DNA of 55,570 nucleotides, taken from positions 1 through 55,570 of IMG/VR virus record IMGVR_UViG_3300024257_000013; one strand, written 5' to 3'. The notes under the pieces were generated by a model. It made no database searches. It was not told where the DNA came from and saw nothing but the letters and a program-made list of their open reading frames with translations. This DNA is from a virus. The translations under genes were made by a program, and so were the position numbers. Shown here piece by piece: positions 10,393 through 21,300 of this stretch (within the stretch, counting starts at the first letter, position 1; each line of letters begins with the position of its first letter).

Positions 10393-10829
10393 ACTATAAT
10401 CCAGATGACCATGACAACACTAATCGCAGAGAGAACATGGATATTATTAGTGAACTTCAAGCTGAGATACATACTATGCACGAAGAAGCTAAGAGAGAAC
10501 CTACATGGTTGCAGAAATATGGAACACTTGCTGTAGCAATAGTAGGATTTGTACTGCCAATGGTTGTAGGCATATCTGTAATGTTTTATAGAGTAGATGC
10601 AGTTGAACTTAGTAATAAAAGCAAAATCAGCAAAGAAACTGTTAAATTAACTTTTTCAAATATACACAGCAGACTTAGGGAAATACAAAAACTCCATGAT
10701 GCAGATAAAAATAGCCTGAACAGAACTATTAAAAAACTGGATGAAGTAGTCAATAAAAAATTAGATGTTAACAATAGTTTGTTAATGCAAATTGTCCAAA
10801 CTATGCCACGACCTACGAGACTTCCATAG
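10389..10829 (+). CDS. Membrane-anchored coiled-coil protein, possible i-spanin
   Basis: 146 residues. A charged N-terminal 45 residues precedes one transmembrane segment (LAVAIVGFVLPMVVGISVMF, about 48-68) and a coiled coil of about 75 residues. Coupled to the holin by an ATGA overlap. A single membrane anchor plus a long coiled coil beside a holin fits an inner-membrane spanin subunit, but no outer-membrane lipoprotein partner was found, so the role is only suggested. Confidence 0.65.
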   Translation: MNYNPDDHDNTNRRENMDIISELQAEIHTMHEEAKREPTWLQKYGTLAVAIVGFVLPMVVGISVMFYRVDAVELSNKSKISKETVKLTFSNIHSRLREIQKLHDADKNSLNRTIKKLDEVVNKKLDVNNSLLMQIVQTMPRPTRLP

Positions 10830-10869
10830 TGAGTCCTTTCTTTTTAGCTGCTGGGACTGAGTTGCTGTA

Positions 10870-13800
10870 ATGGCTTATATAATAAGTAACTCCACTTACT
10901 ATTCTTCAACTGCAACAGGAAGTTTTAATGTTACTTTACCTGATGATATAGTATCAGGGGATGTTATCTATGCCTTAATGACTAAGAGGGTGTCAACAGG
11001 GTCAACTGTTTTCACGCAGCCATCAGGATGGTCTTTAGAGGGAACAATGCTCTCTCAGAGCAATGGTAAAGCGCAATGGAGTTATAAAGTCAGTGCTGGT
11101 ACAGAGGCAGGAACTTTAGTTACCTTTACCGGCAATACTACTGCGTATTGGACAGTTATTATAATCGTAGTCAGAGATGCTGACACAACAGCAACTCCGC
11201 ATGTTTATTCTGGTGGAACCTATAGTAGCCCTGGCGGAGCTTTAGAACCTCTACTAACAGTGGATGGGTCTAGTAATGGCAGTGATCAGTTGGTGCTATA
11301 TCACGGAACAGCTTATAATACTACAGGCGTCCTACTACCACCTATTGAAGACGTAACACAACTTGTAACCGCTAATAACCTTAACTCAACCCACAGTGTC
11401 TGGGTGGGCTATGATGTAATGTCTGTAGCAGGAGTAACTCCTTCGATAGGTATATACTCACCGAATCAAGGAACTAAATCTGTATTGTCTATAAAAAATG
11501 CCTCTAGCGGGATAGCGCAGCCAAGAGTAACCCAGGCTACAGACGAGACTCTTATAATAGGTAATTTAGTAGCAGATGTTTTTGATTTTTCTGATAGAGT
11601 AACTTCTTTAGTTTCTTACACTGCAAGCAGTTCTACAGATCTTGTAAGCGTTTCCCCAGGACATGGTTTAACTGATGGGGATTATATATGTCCTGTAACT
11701 CCAGATAGCGGTGGGGGTGTCGGTTTTGGCGCAGGTAAGACTTACGTTGTTTCTGGTTTAGTTGGCGATACTTTCTACGTTAAGAAATATGAAAATGAGC
11801 CTACTTTAAACTTTACAGCTAATATATCGTCCTACACGTTAGGTAAGTGTTTGTTTTTTGACTCAGATGATTCTATTGCAGCTACAATAGACGGTATTAA
11901 TACATCAGGCTACAAGCACTATATAGTAGCAGATGCAGAGTCATTGGCGTGTACCACAACTTACGACCCTTTAGATGCTGCGGGTGAGTTTGTAGGGTTT
12001 ACAAGTGTTTTTACAGCAAAAGATTTTACTGGTAAGGTACTAGCTTTTCAATATATTAATGAGCAACCAACTGATTTTTTTGGTGATAAAGGTTTTGTAA
12101 TTGTATTTGGTGACAGCTCTGGCAACTGGAATGCCTTTCAAGCAGCTAATAGAGATAATGCTATCCATACAACTAAAGACACTTTTATTATATCCCCTGC
12201 TACTGGAACTATATTAGATAGCAGCGGAACTGTTGACTACACAGACATTACTAAAATAAGCTTCCTATTTCATAGAGCCCCAAACAATAGTAACCCTCAA
12301 TATTTTAGAATATCTAATGTATATTCTATCCAGAAAGCTATTATAGTCGGTGGAGGTGTTAGTGCTCCCGTTACTTTACAGGAACTAAACAATAAGTTTT
12401 CACCAAATCAAGGAAACAAGTATGTACAGTTACAAGGGACAGGGCAGTATTTAAAGAAGTTTGGTGTTCAGCTTGGGGATGGTGTTAATGAAACTCACTT
12501 CTATGCTGCTGCCTCAAGCTTAGAAACTCCTTCTGCTTATATCTTAAAACATGAAAATAAGCATCAATGGAATGTAGGTGATCAAGATATTGCTTTAACA
12601 ATAAAAGCATCAGCGGCTGACTCTTACAACTTTGCTAACTCAATAGTAGCTTCAGATACGTTTCAATACTTTACGGTAGATGCAGCTTCTAGCTTATCTG
12701 CCACTTATATATTTACAGGATGTAATTTTGTAGGTCGTACTGTTGAATGGAAATCAGGAGTAAATATTACCGGTGCTAATGTATCGTCGTGTAAGGCTCT
12801 TGTACACAACGGTGCATCATTAAGCGGGGCTACGATATCCAATGTAGTTACAGGCGAAACCGCATCCATAGCGGACATTACCAGCGAAACGATGTTTGAT
12901 GATGTGGTAACAGATGCTATTTTTAAGGATAATACAAATGCACCCGCCATAAGGATAACGGGCGATCAAACAGGTTCTTGGTCTGATCCAAATCTAACAG
13001 TATATGGCAACACTTACGATATTGAGTACACGGGAACAACAGATTTTAGTATTCAATCTGCCAATGCATTAACTGTTAATAATTCGAGTACAGGAACACT
13101 AACAGTCGTTACTCCAACAGTATCACTTGTTATCAATTCAGATGTAACGGCATTAATTCGCTATTTTGAAGATGACTCTCAAACGATAGTTGGTAGTACA
13201 ACCGGGGTAACTTTAAGCTACACATATCCAGATGATGATCCTATGGATATTGAAGTACTTAAGCAAGGTTATGTACCAGTAAATAGACAAGACGTAGTTC
13301 CTTACAACGGTGACTATGATATTACACTTGATTATGATGAGGCTTATAATTCCTCCCACGGTTTAGTAATAACTACCGACTATACATACAACAGAACGAC
13401 TAAGGTATTGTCTATATCCGCTGATCAGGAAGCTCTGGATGTAAGATCTTCATTAGCTGATGCTATCCGTACTAATTCAAGTTACTACAACACCCCTCTA
13501 CTGATGGATGTTATCGGTGGTTTAGTTCGTATTGACTTAATTGGTGGCATGACCTGCTCAGACATGAGCACATGGAAAGGTACTGGCAGTGAGGTATACG
13601 CTGCTGCTGACTCAGCTAATCCCATAGAGAAATGGTGTGCTGTTAAAACCGTTGGAGTAATTACTGATTCTACTACGCACTACAGACAAATTGATTCGGG
13701 GGCATCTACGGCAGTAGCACTGACTAGTAATGTGGTTAACGAAGCTTTTCAGTATTGGTCTGATCCAGATCATGACGGAGTGGCTACAACAGATACCTCA

Positions 13801-15144
13801 AACTATTTGCTGATTAAATCATTTCTTGCAGGTAGTAAGCAAGGTAGAATCGATATTCTAACAGCCAGTGGTGATTCTGCATTGAGATCTACCTTATACC
13901 AAGTAGGGTTAGCTAACGAGAGTCATGACTATGCTGGTACAGATCCAGGTATTACAGTCGACATAACACTAGTAACTGGCGGTACCGTTGGTGGTAAAGT
14001 GTTTGCATATGAGATAGTTGATGGTGGTACTAACAGTGGTACAGATATAGCAGACCAACTTAATTATAATGCCGCTAATAACCCTAACACTGTGATAGCT
14101 GGTGGTACCGGGTTAAGGTACTTCGAACTCCCTGATATGGTTATTTATAACGCTTCTGCTGTAGAAACTGAGTACGGATATGAAGAAGGTAATACACCTA
14201 CTTTGGTCGGATTTTATGTTTCGAGAAGTAGTGCTGATCACCCAGATTTTACACGGTTCCAAGCAGATGATGGAACTTACTACGTTAAACCAGTGCTGGC
14301 AAATATATCTATTACAAACCTGCCTGATGGTATAGGTGGTGATACTAGGCTGCACGTATACAATGTAACTACAGATAAAGTTATTTATAGCGGTGATCCG
14401 ACAGGTACAGGTTATTCCACTTCGTACACGAATGGTCATGTGGATTACGCTTCTTCTGGTGATTCAATACGTATCCGATTTGCACATTTAGATGCAGGTA
14501 CATCGTTTGAGTACGGTGAAACTATTGTTACTGCAAGTACAGATGGTATTACTGCTGATGGCAGTAACTTTATAAGTGCAGATACTATTTACGCTATTAA
14601 TTCAGTAGATGGCAGTGCAGTAACTGTGTTTACAGCTGATTACGCTGGAGATGAGATAGAGATTGCTACAGATACCGATTTTATTGCAGCTCAGTTTTAT
14701 GCTTTTTACTGTTATACATTAACTGATGCGATAGGTATTACAGGCTTCTGGAACGGAATAACGGCTAATGATACAGGCAATTATTTAATAAATAATAGTG
14801 TAGTTGATATTTACTTTAACTCTCCTACAGGTGTGACTTACACTGTTAAACAAACAGACTCAGCTCGCATCTACAGAGCGGATAGTGCCTACCCGGTTAA
14901 AGACCCTTCTACATCAGGATATGGCGTACAGATCAACTGGAAGTCTCAAGTGTTTGTTGTAACTACTGGTGGAAGTGCTTTAACCGCTAGTGAGCAAGCA
15001 CAGCTGACAGCAGTAGAAAGTAAAACAAGTGGGTTAAACTACACCATTACAGGTGAAGTTAATGCTAATGCTAAGTCTATGAATGATACGGAAATAGTAG
15101 GAGGAAGTGGAGATACGGATCTGTTTAGGAGTATTAATGAATAA
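10870..15144 (+). CDS. Tail fibre / appendage-type adhesin
   Basis: 1424 residues, rich in T, S, G, D, N and Y and depleted in Lys and Cys, as in beta-structured fibres. The first 200 residues look like a beta-sandwich (MAYIISNSTYYSSTATGSF). The middle holds a pattern (ISNVVTGETAS...) like right-handed beta-helix turns. The C-terminal third resembles tail or host-recognition proteins ending in an ASEQAQLTAVESKTSGLN-type tail. It sits between the lysis genes and vRNAP, where N4-like phages vary. A receptor-binding role is likely; the target is unknown. Confidence 0.7.
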   Translation: MAYIISNSTYYSSTATGSFNVTLPDDIVSGDVIYALMTKRVSTGSTVFTQPSGWSLEGTMLSQSNGKAQWSYKVSAGTEAGTLVTFTGNTTAYWTVIIIVVRDADTTATPHVYSGGTYSSPGGALEPLLTVDGSSNGSDQLVLYHGTAYNTTGVLLPPIEDVTQLVTANNLNSTHSVWVGYDVMSVAGVTPSIGIYSPNQGTKSVLSIKNASSGIAQPRVTQATDETLIIGNLVADVFDFSDRVTSLVSYTASSSTDLVSVSPGHGLTDGDYICPVTPDSGGGVGFGAGKTYVVSGLVGDTFYVKKYENEPTLNFTANISSYTLGKCLFFDSDDSIAATIDGINTSGYKHYIVADAESLACTTTYDPLDAAGEFVGFTSVFTAKDFTGKVLAFQYINEQPTDFFGDKGFVIVFGDSSGNWNAFQAANRDNAIHTTKDTFIISPATGTILDSSGTVDYTDITKISFLFHRAPNNSNPQYFRISNVYSIQKAIIVGGGVSAPVTLQELNNKFSPNQGNKYVQLQGTGQYLKKFGVQLGDGVNETHFYAAASSLETPSAYILKHENKHQWNVGDQDIALTIKASAADSYNFANSIVASDTFQYFTVDAASSLSATYIFTGCNFVGRTVEWKSGVNITGANVSSCKALVHNGASLSGATISNVVTGETASIADITSETMFDDVVTDAIFKDNTNAPAIRITGDQTGSWSDPNLTVYGNTYDIEYTGTTDFSIQSANALTVNNSSTGTLTVVTPTVSLVINSDVTALIRYFEDDSQTIVGSTTGVTLSYTYPDDDPMDIEVLKQGYVPVNRQDVVPYNGDYDITLDYDEAYNSSHGLVITTDYTYNRTTKVLSISADQEALDVRSSLADAIRTNSSYYNTPLLMDVIGGLVRIDLIGGMTCSDMSTWKGTGSEVYAAADSANPIEKWCAVKTVGVITDSTTHYRQIDSGASTAVALTSNVVNEAFQYWSDPDHDGVATTDTSNYLLIKSFLAGSKQGRIDILTASGDSALRSTLYQVGLANESHDYAGTDPGITVDITLVTGGTVGGKVFAYEIVDGGTNSGTDIADQLNYNAANNPNTVIAGGTGLRYFELPDMVIYNASAVETEYGYEEGNTPTLVGFYVSRSSADHPDFTRFQADDGTYYVKPVLANISITNLPDGIGGDTRLHVYNVTTDKVIYSGDPTGTGYSTSYTNGHVDYASSGDSIRIRFAHLDAGTSFEYGETIVTASTDGITADGSNFISADTIYAINSVDGSAVTVFTADYAGDEIEIATDTDFIAAQFYAFYCYTLTDAIGITGFWNGITANDTGNYLINNSVVDIYFNSPTGVTYTVKQTDSARIYRADSAYPVKDPSTSGYGVQINWKSQVFVVTTGGSALTASEQAQLTAVESKTSGLNYTITGEVNANAKSMNDTEIVGGSGDTDLFRSINE

Positions 15145-15392
15145 TGTTTTCTTCCAAATCTTTCAGTACAAAATCTTTTAGTACGGACAGTTTCTTATTT
15201 GATTCTTTTGAAGAGATAATAGAAAAAGTTCTTCCTAAAGTAAAAGTATCTTCTGGACCAGGCGCTGAAAGAGCTGTACTGCAGCGTAATCAGCCACTAG
15301 ACAAAAAAATAGAGTATACTCAGAACCTTCAACAAGAAGATGAAGAGCTACTTAGCATAGTATCTCTTCTACTAAAATCAGGTATTCTGTAA
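15144..15392 (+). CDS. Small protein downstream of fibre
   Basis: 82 residues, linked by 1-base TAATG overlaps at both ends to the fibre gene and the vRNAP gene. The N-terminus is built of tandem SFSTKSFSTDSF units and the C-terminus is helical and acidic. Short Ser/Phe-repeat proteins after fibre genes occur in other podoviruses and may help fibre assembly or attachment; this is inference. Confidence 0.6.
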   Translation: MFSSKSFSTKSFSTDSFLFDSFEEIIEKVLPKVKVSSGPGAERAVLQRNQPLDKKIEYTQNLQQEDEELLSIVSLLLKSGIL

Positions 15393-18300
15393 TGGCGTGT
15401 AATGTAGAAAAAATTCTTAAAGAGCATAATGTAATTACGTTGTCATTAGATAACAGTAGATTACCTAAAGGCAACAGAAAAGGGTTTAACATTATAAGCG
15501 ATCCTGAAGCTTCTAAAGAAGAGAAGCGTAAAGCTGTTCATGACCTTATTCAGATCAACCTTAAAACCAGGCAAACCTTGCTGTTAGATGCTTACGGCAA
15601 AACAGCTCTTAAAGAAGAGTATGTTATACAGCCTCCTAGCAGGGAAATTGAACTAAAGAACCAAAAAATTATTGAGAGAATATCAGCTACTGCAGCAGAG
15701 AATATTCTGAACAACTCAATACTAATTGGAGGACTTAGAAGGTTATCTGATTTCATAGAGACCAGCTCAAAGAAACTGAACGTACTGTTTCACAATTCTA
15801 AATCCTTGTCTGATTATCTCAACAACACTAAAGAAGGCGCTATTGCCTACTCAAAATACTCCAAAGAAGATAAACAATTTGTTGAGTATATTAAAAGAAA
15901 TACCGAAGGGTTTAATTCTTTTGTACATGGAGATAAAGATAACGCACCTATTCTCCCATACATGACAGACAGTAGATTCGGTAACTTCACAAAAGGTAAA
16001 GCTATAGGTAATAGAGCTGTACTGGATGAGTATACGGATATGTATCAATATTTACTGCAGAAAGCAGAAACAGGCGGTTACACAGTAGATCCTATGGTTA
16101 TTGAAGCTACTGGTATCGCTATTACTAATTGGTTAGCTACTCAAGCTACCGGTACGTTTACAAACACCTGGGAAGACATAAATAGAATATTTGGTAGAAA
16201 TACTAGTGAATGGGTAAAACCAAAACACGAAGAAAAATTTACTGATATAGGAGCTGTACAGTCTAGTGTCATAGACAGCTTAGGTTCTGAGATATTTAGT
16301 ATGCTTGGATTTAAAGCTAAAGTATCTGATGTCGATGGTTCTGTAGCACCTCGGTTAAAAGTAGCATTAGGAGCACTGGCTGTAGCTTATATGATAGACA
16401 GAGGAACGCTGCAACAAACCGCTGTACCTGCTACAGACTTTCCTTCAGATACAGGAACTATCAGCGAATCACAGCAGACAGTTGGTAAAGATACTCTTTT
16501 TGTAAAAATAGTTAGTCAGGAAAATATTGAAACCTTATCTGAAATAAGAAAAGCTACTGAAGCTGTTCCTGAACTTCTTAATCTAGAAAACTATAAAGTA
16601 TTTCCCGGGAGTAAACCTTCTACACATACTCCTAAGTTTATGAGAGGTACTCGTCAACAGACACCAGAAAGAACCGGTAACACTATTAGAAATATACAAC
16701 AGGATAAGTGGACTGTTAGAAATAGTACTGTAAATAAATTCTTTGAGCTGGATGAAGCAACACAAGCTATTGTCACAGGAAGAAATACTGACATAGAAAA
16801 TGCGCATGTAACTCAACGTAAAAGTTTACAAGCTGTTAATAACAGAATTGATCGTAGTCTGGACAATATTAAAGAATTTATTGGGAAGTTACGTAAACCT
16901 CAACAATCTTTCTACATGAAGTATTTTGTATCCCGGGGTGGAAGACTGTTTATAGACAATAATACTATTGACCCTATTCAAGACAAGCTAATCAGGCACA
17001 TGATTGGTTTAAAAAGTCACCTGGTATCTGTAGAAGGTCTTAAGCTAAATAGGACATTTCAACTAGCAGTAGCTCAAGCATTTGGTTATGGAATAGATAA
17101 ACATCATTTTCTTGATAGTTTGAAAGAATTTAAAAGTATTCTTGCAGCTACAAAGGATGCTGTTAATGCATTAAAGAAAAATGTTAACGACAGGACCCCA
17201 GAAGACATAATAGCTATACAAGAAGCTGTTAAGTTAGGTGGAGAAAAAATGCATACATTTGAAGCATTATTGGCTTTAACTAAGTATTCTCCTGATAAGC
17301 CTTTCTTAACTACCTTGGGTATTGAAACAGATGCTGTTACCAGCGGAGTGATGATTGGTAATATGTTATCACTATTAGACGGTGTAGAAGACCTGGCTTC
17401 TGGTGGAGTATTTTTAGACAATGTAACTACTGATTATCCTTCTCATGCTGCTTTGCCTAATTCTATGGACTTGTATCAGAAACTTACAGCTAAATGGCAG
17501 AAAGTTATATCTGATATGGCTAACAAGAACAAAAACAACGCAAAAGCCATATCGATTGCTACTAGAAACATTATTGGTTCATTCATAAAAGAAGGAAATC
17601 TTATATCTGATATAGGACGTGAATTTAGTAAAGATCCTTTAATGGTCACCAATTATGGATCTGCGCTAAAAAAAGCTAAAGAAAATTTTGCATACGCAGT
17701 ACTGAACCAGTTTTATTCCAAAATAGCCAAAGCAGAAGATGCAGAACTAATGGTATTAGGGAATGCGTTAGAGACACTTATAAAAGAAATTATACCTATA
17801 GATCAGAAGCTGGATAAAGATTTTGTACTTACACACAAACAGCAGGATACTTTTATAAAGTCAGTATTAGAAGTTCATGGTGAAGCTCTTACCATGTCTC
17901 TAGAAGACAGACTTGGTAACTTTATAAAATATAGAGAGAAAATTAATAAAGCTTTTCAAATTATGTTTTATACGTTTAACAAAAAATTTGAAATTGCTTT
18001 AGAAGCTAAAAAAGAGGAACTTGGTAGAATACCGTCATTAGAGGAGACTGAAGCCCTCTTAGACACTTTAAGAAAGTTTATGCCCATTGTCAAAGGACCA
18101 CTTTCTAAAGGCTTAGATGACGGAATAATAGCCATAAAGGGAGGTTTAAGAAGAAACTATATCAAAGCATACCAAGTACAGATAAGTTTTAGTAGACCTT
18201 TAAGGAATACTGCACGAGAAGAAGGTACTTCCAGTATCACTAGTTATGCAAAATCTTATAAGTTCCTTGACCCGGGAGTAGCTGGAACAGTTACTAATAT

Positions 18301-21300
18301 TCACAATATTGACTCTGTTATACAGCAAGCTGTTTTATCTGCTTTTGCAGCATTAAATGTACACGATGCAGCAGTGTACTCTTTAGCTGATGTAGCTAAA
18401 GGTACAGGTGTCTATAATAAATCTTTTATAGATGTAGTTACTTCATATGACTTAATGCAGGAAGTATCAGATAGTCTTAATAATGTTATCGAAAGTGTTA
18501 GAGCACTACCTGAAGAAGAACGTAGTCAAATTTCTACTCATTTGTCAGAAAACTTGTACAGCAAAAATGACAAAGGTAAAAGAATTGCCTTTAACTTAAT
18601 TCAAGAAATAGCAGAATTAAAAGAATTGCATACAGAAGTTAAAGCAGCCAGGGAGAGCTTATTAAAAGATCATTCTCATATAGCTGTTAACCATTCTGCA
18701 TATCATGATTCAGAATCTGTGTACATTTTAGAAACTAAAAATGTTAAGCCTTTAGATTCTTCTGATGGGCCAATAGCGGCTGTTTTTAAAGAAATAGAAA
18801 GCTTTAAAGGTTCTATCGGAAGAAGCATAGATTTTGAAAATTTTACCTCTTTATTTTCAGGAGTTATAGATGCTACTACTATTCAAACTATCTTCAGTAA
18901 GCTTGAAGATGTAGGAGTAGAAAAAGAATCTACAGCACATACAGCTACCTTACAGGAACTGTTAGATAACTTTATCAAGTTACAACATGATATCGATATT
19001 AAAGTGGGTGAAAGCGGAGACACTACAATAGGTGCTCAGCGTACCTTTACAGATGGTACTCAAGATATTCATGTATTAGGTTCAGTAACAGGCAATAAAA
19101 ACAACGTAAAGATGTCTGCACAAGAAACGTATGTGCACGAACTTATACATGCCGTAACTGAGTACGCAGTAGATACAAATTCCGGTTTACGTAGAGGTTT
19201 AAAACAAATATTTGCACTTGCTGAGAAAAATACTACTTGGAGAGATTTTCTTCCTAAAGGTAAAGATTTTACAGCAGATGAAGTACGAACAGCTAAAGAG
19301 ACTTATGAGTATTTGTTTAATAATAGTCGTAGTTATAAAGATCCTGTTTCTGGTCGTACTGTAAATCCTTATTTGCATGAATTTGTAGCTTATGGATTAT
19401 CTAATGAAAGATTTGCAGCTAAATTATCTACATTAACAGTAAGAAATAGAACTAAGCGTGAAGGTAGTTTATGGGAACGTTTAGTGCAATGGTATAAAGA
19501 CGCACTTAAATATGCAGCTAATAAGCTACGGGGTATTGAAAATCTTACTGCAGATAAAGCTTTAAGAAAAATGTTAGATCAAGCCTTAACTGCTAGTGAA
19601 AAACAAAAGCGCAGTATTTTTAGGATGTTTAATGTACTTGATTCTGCTAATCAGATAACGGTAGATAAAATTCATGCTTGGATATTTGCACCTGCAGCTA
19701 AGTATGCTAGGAAAGATAAGCCTAAACGTATTCCGGGTAGAGTACTTCATACTTTGGCAGGATTATTAGATTCTAAAATATATGCTGAATTAGGTTCTGT
19801 TATCAAACAAGTTAGTCGCAATATAGGAATAACAGAAAGAAATTTCTTTGTTAAATTAGTGAGAGAAATACAGCAGCAAAAAGGAAATAACGCTGTATGG
19901 CATTCTTTGCTTCGAGCTTCTAAGCATATTGTAGACCAAGCACGTATGCGTGAAGCTACAAACGTAATTAAACATATTCGTAAAGGTTTTCATACAGAAG
20001 TTACTACAGAAGAAAGTGAAGCTCTTTATAAAATATTTATAAAGCTGGATTTAGTGTCTTTGTTGGATACTGCTGAAAGAGACAAATATACGCCCGATAA
20101 TCTACTGGGGCTTCTAAGCTCAGATAGCTCTTTGGACCTTTTAATTACTTCTTTAGAAAAACAAATTAGAAAAGAATATAAAGCTAATGGTTTGCTTTAT
20201 ATAAACCAGGCAGAAGGTTTAGGCTCAAAAATGGCTACTAGCAATACCGTAGACTGGCAATTAAATAATGCTTACGCAATCGCTAATGCAGCGGGATTAG
20301 GTATTGAAGTATCTGGTGACTTGAATAGGGCTACTAAACTTATTGATGAACTGGCTTCCTTGTATGGTATTAAACACAGTAAACAAGATTATCGAAATTT
20401 AGCCCATGCTGTATATAAGAGGGAAAATGCTGCTGATGGTTTAGATAATGGAATAGCTAAGTTATTTTCTTTGCACAAGTTAAATAAAGAAATGTCTTTA
20501 GAAAAACTGTTTCACAATAATAAAATGCAAACAGAAAAAGGATACTCTAAAGAAACATTTGATCCCAGAGTAGATGTAAGAACAGCAACTGCTGACCAGA
20601 TAGACATACTAATTTCTGAAGGTTACACCTATGCTGCTGCGGATAAAAAACCTCTTACGATGGATATCTCTGATAAATCAGAAAAAAGATGGTTAATGGT
20701 AAATCCTAATGGAGGTGACGCTACCTGGGTTAAAGCTATTGTTTCTCTTACAGCTAAAAAACATCAAGGTGAAGCATTGCAGGATATCTACCAGGCTATG
20801 GACCCTGAAATGAGCTATAGAGATGCTAAAATTAAAACTGCTGGAGTAATAGCAGAAAAACGTTTAAAGGCTTATAGGCAGCTTTCTCAGCGTGTTAAAC
20901 CAACAGAAACAGTAAAGTTGCAGCCTATTGTGTCTGAGCACGGTAATGCAGTTAATCTACGTTACTTAATGTCTGAACACAATAAAGACAGTTTGCTCAA
21001 CCGGGATAACAGATTTGATCATGTATTAGGACGTATGTTTGGAAGTATTGTGGATAAAACAGGCTCTACAGAAATAAACAAAAAAGTATTAATAGAAGCT
21101 AAAAAAGAATTTGAGCAAAACAAAAGTACGCAATTACGTGAATATGTGAATTTTACTGAAACTTCTTCAGATCCTGAAATAGCAGAAATGTATAAACTTA
21201 TGCCTCTAGAAATGAAAAAGGCTATTAAAAGTATTTGGGGTGAAAATGAAGATGTTTATATTAGGGAGGAATTCTTAAATCTGATATTCGGTTTCAGAAA

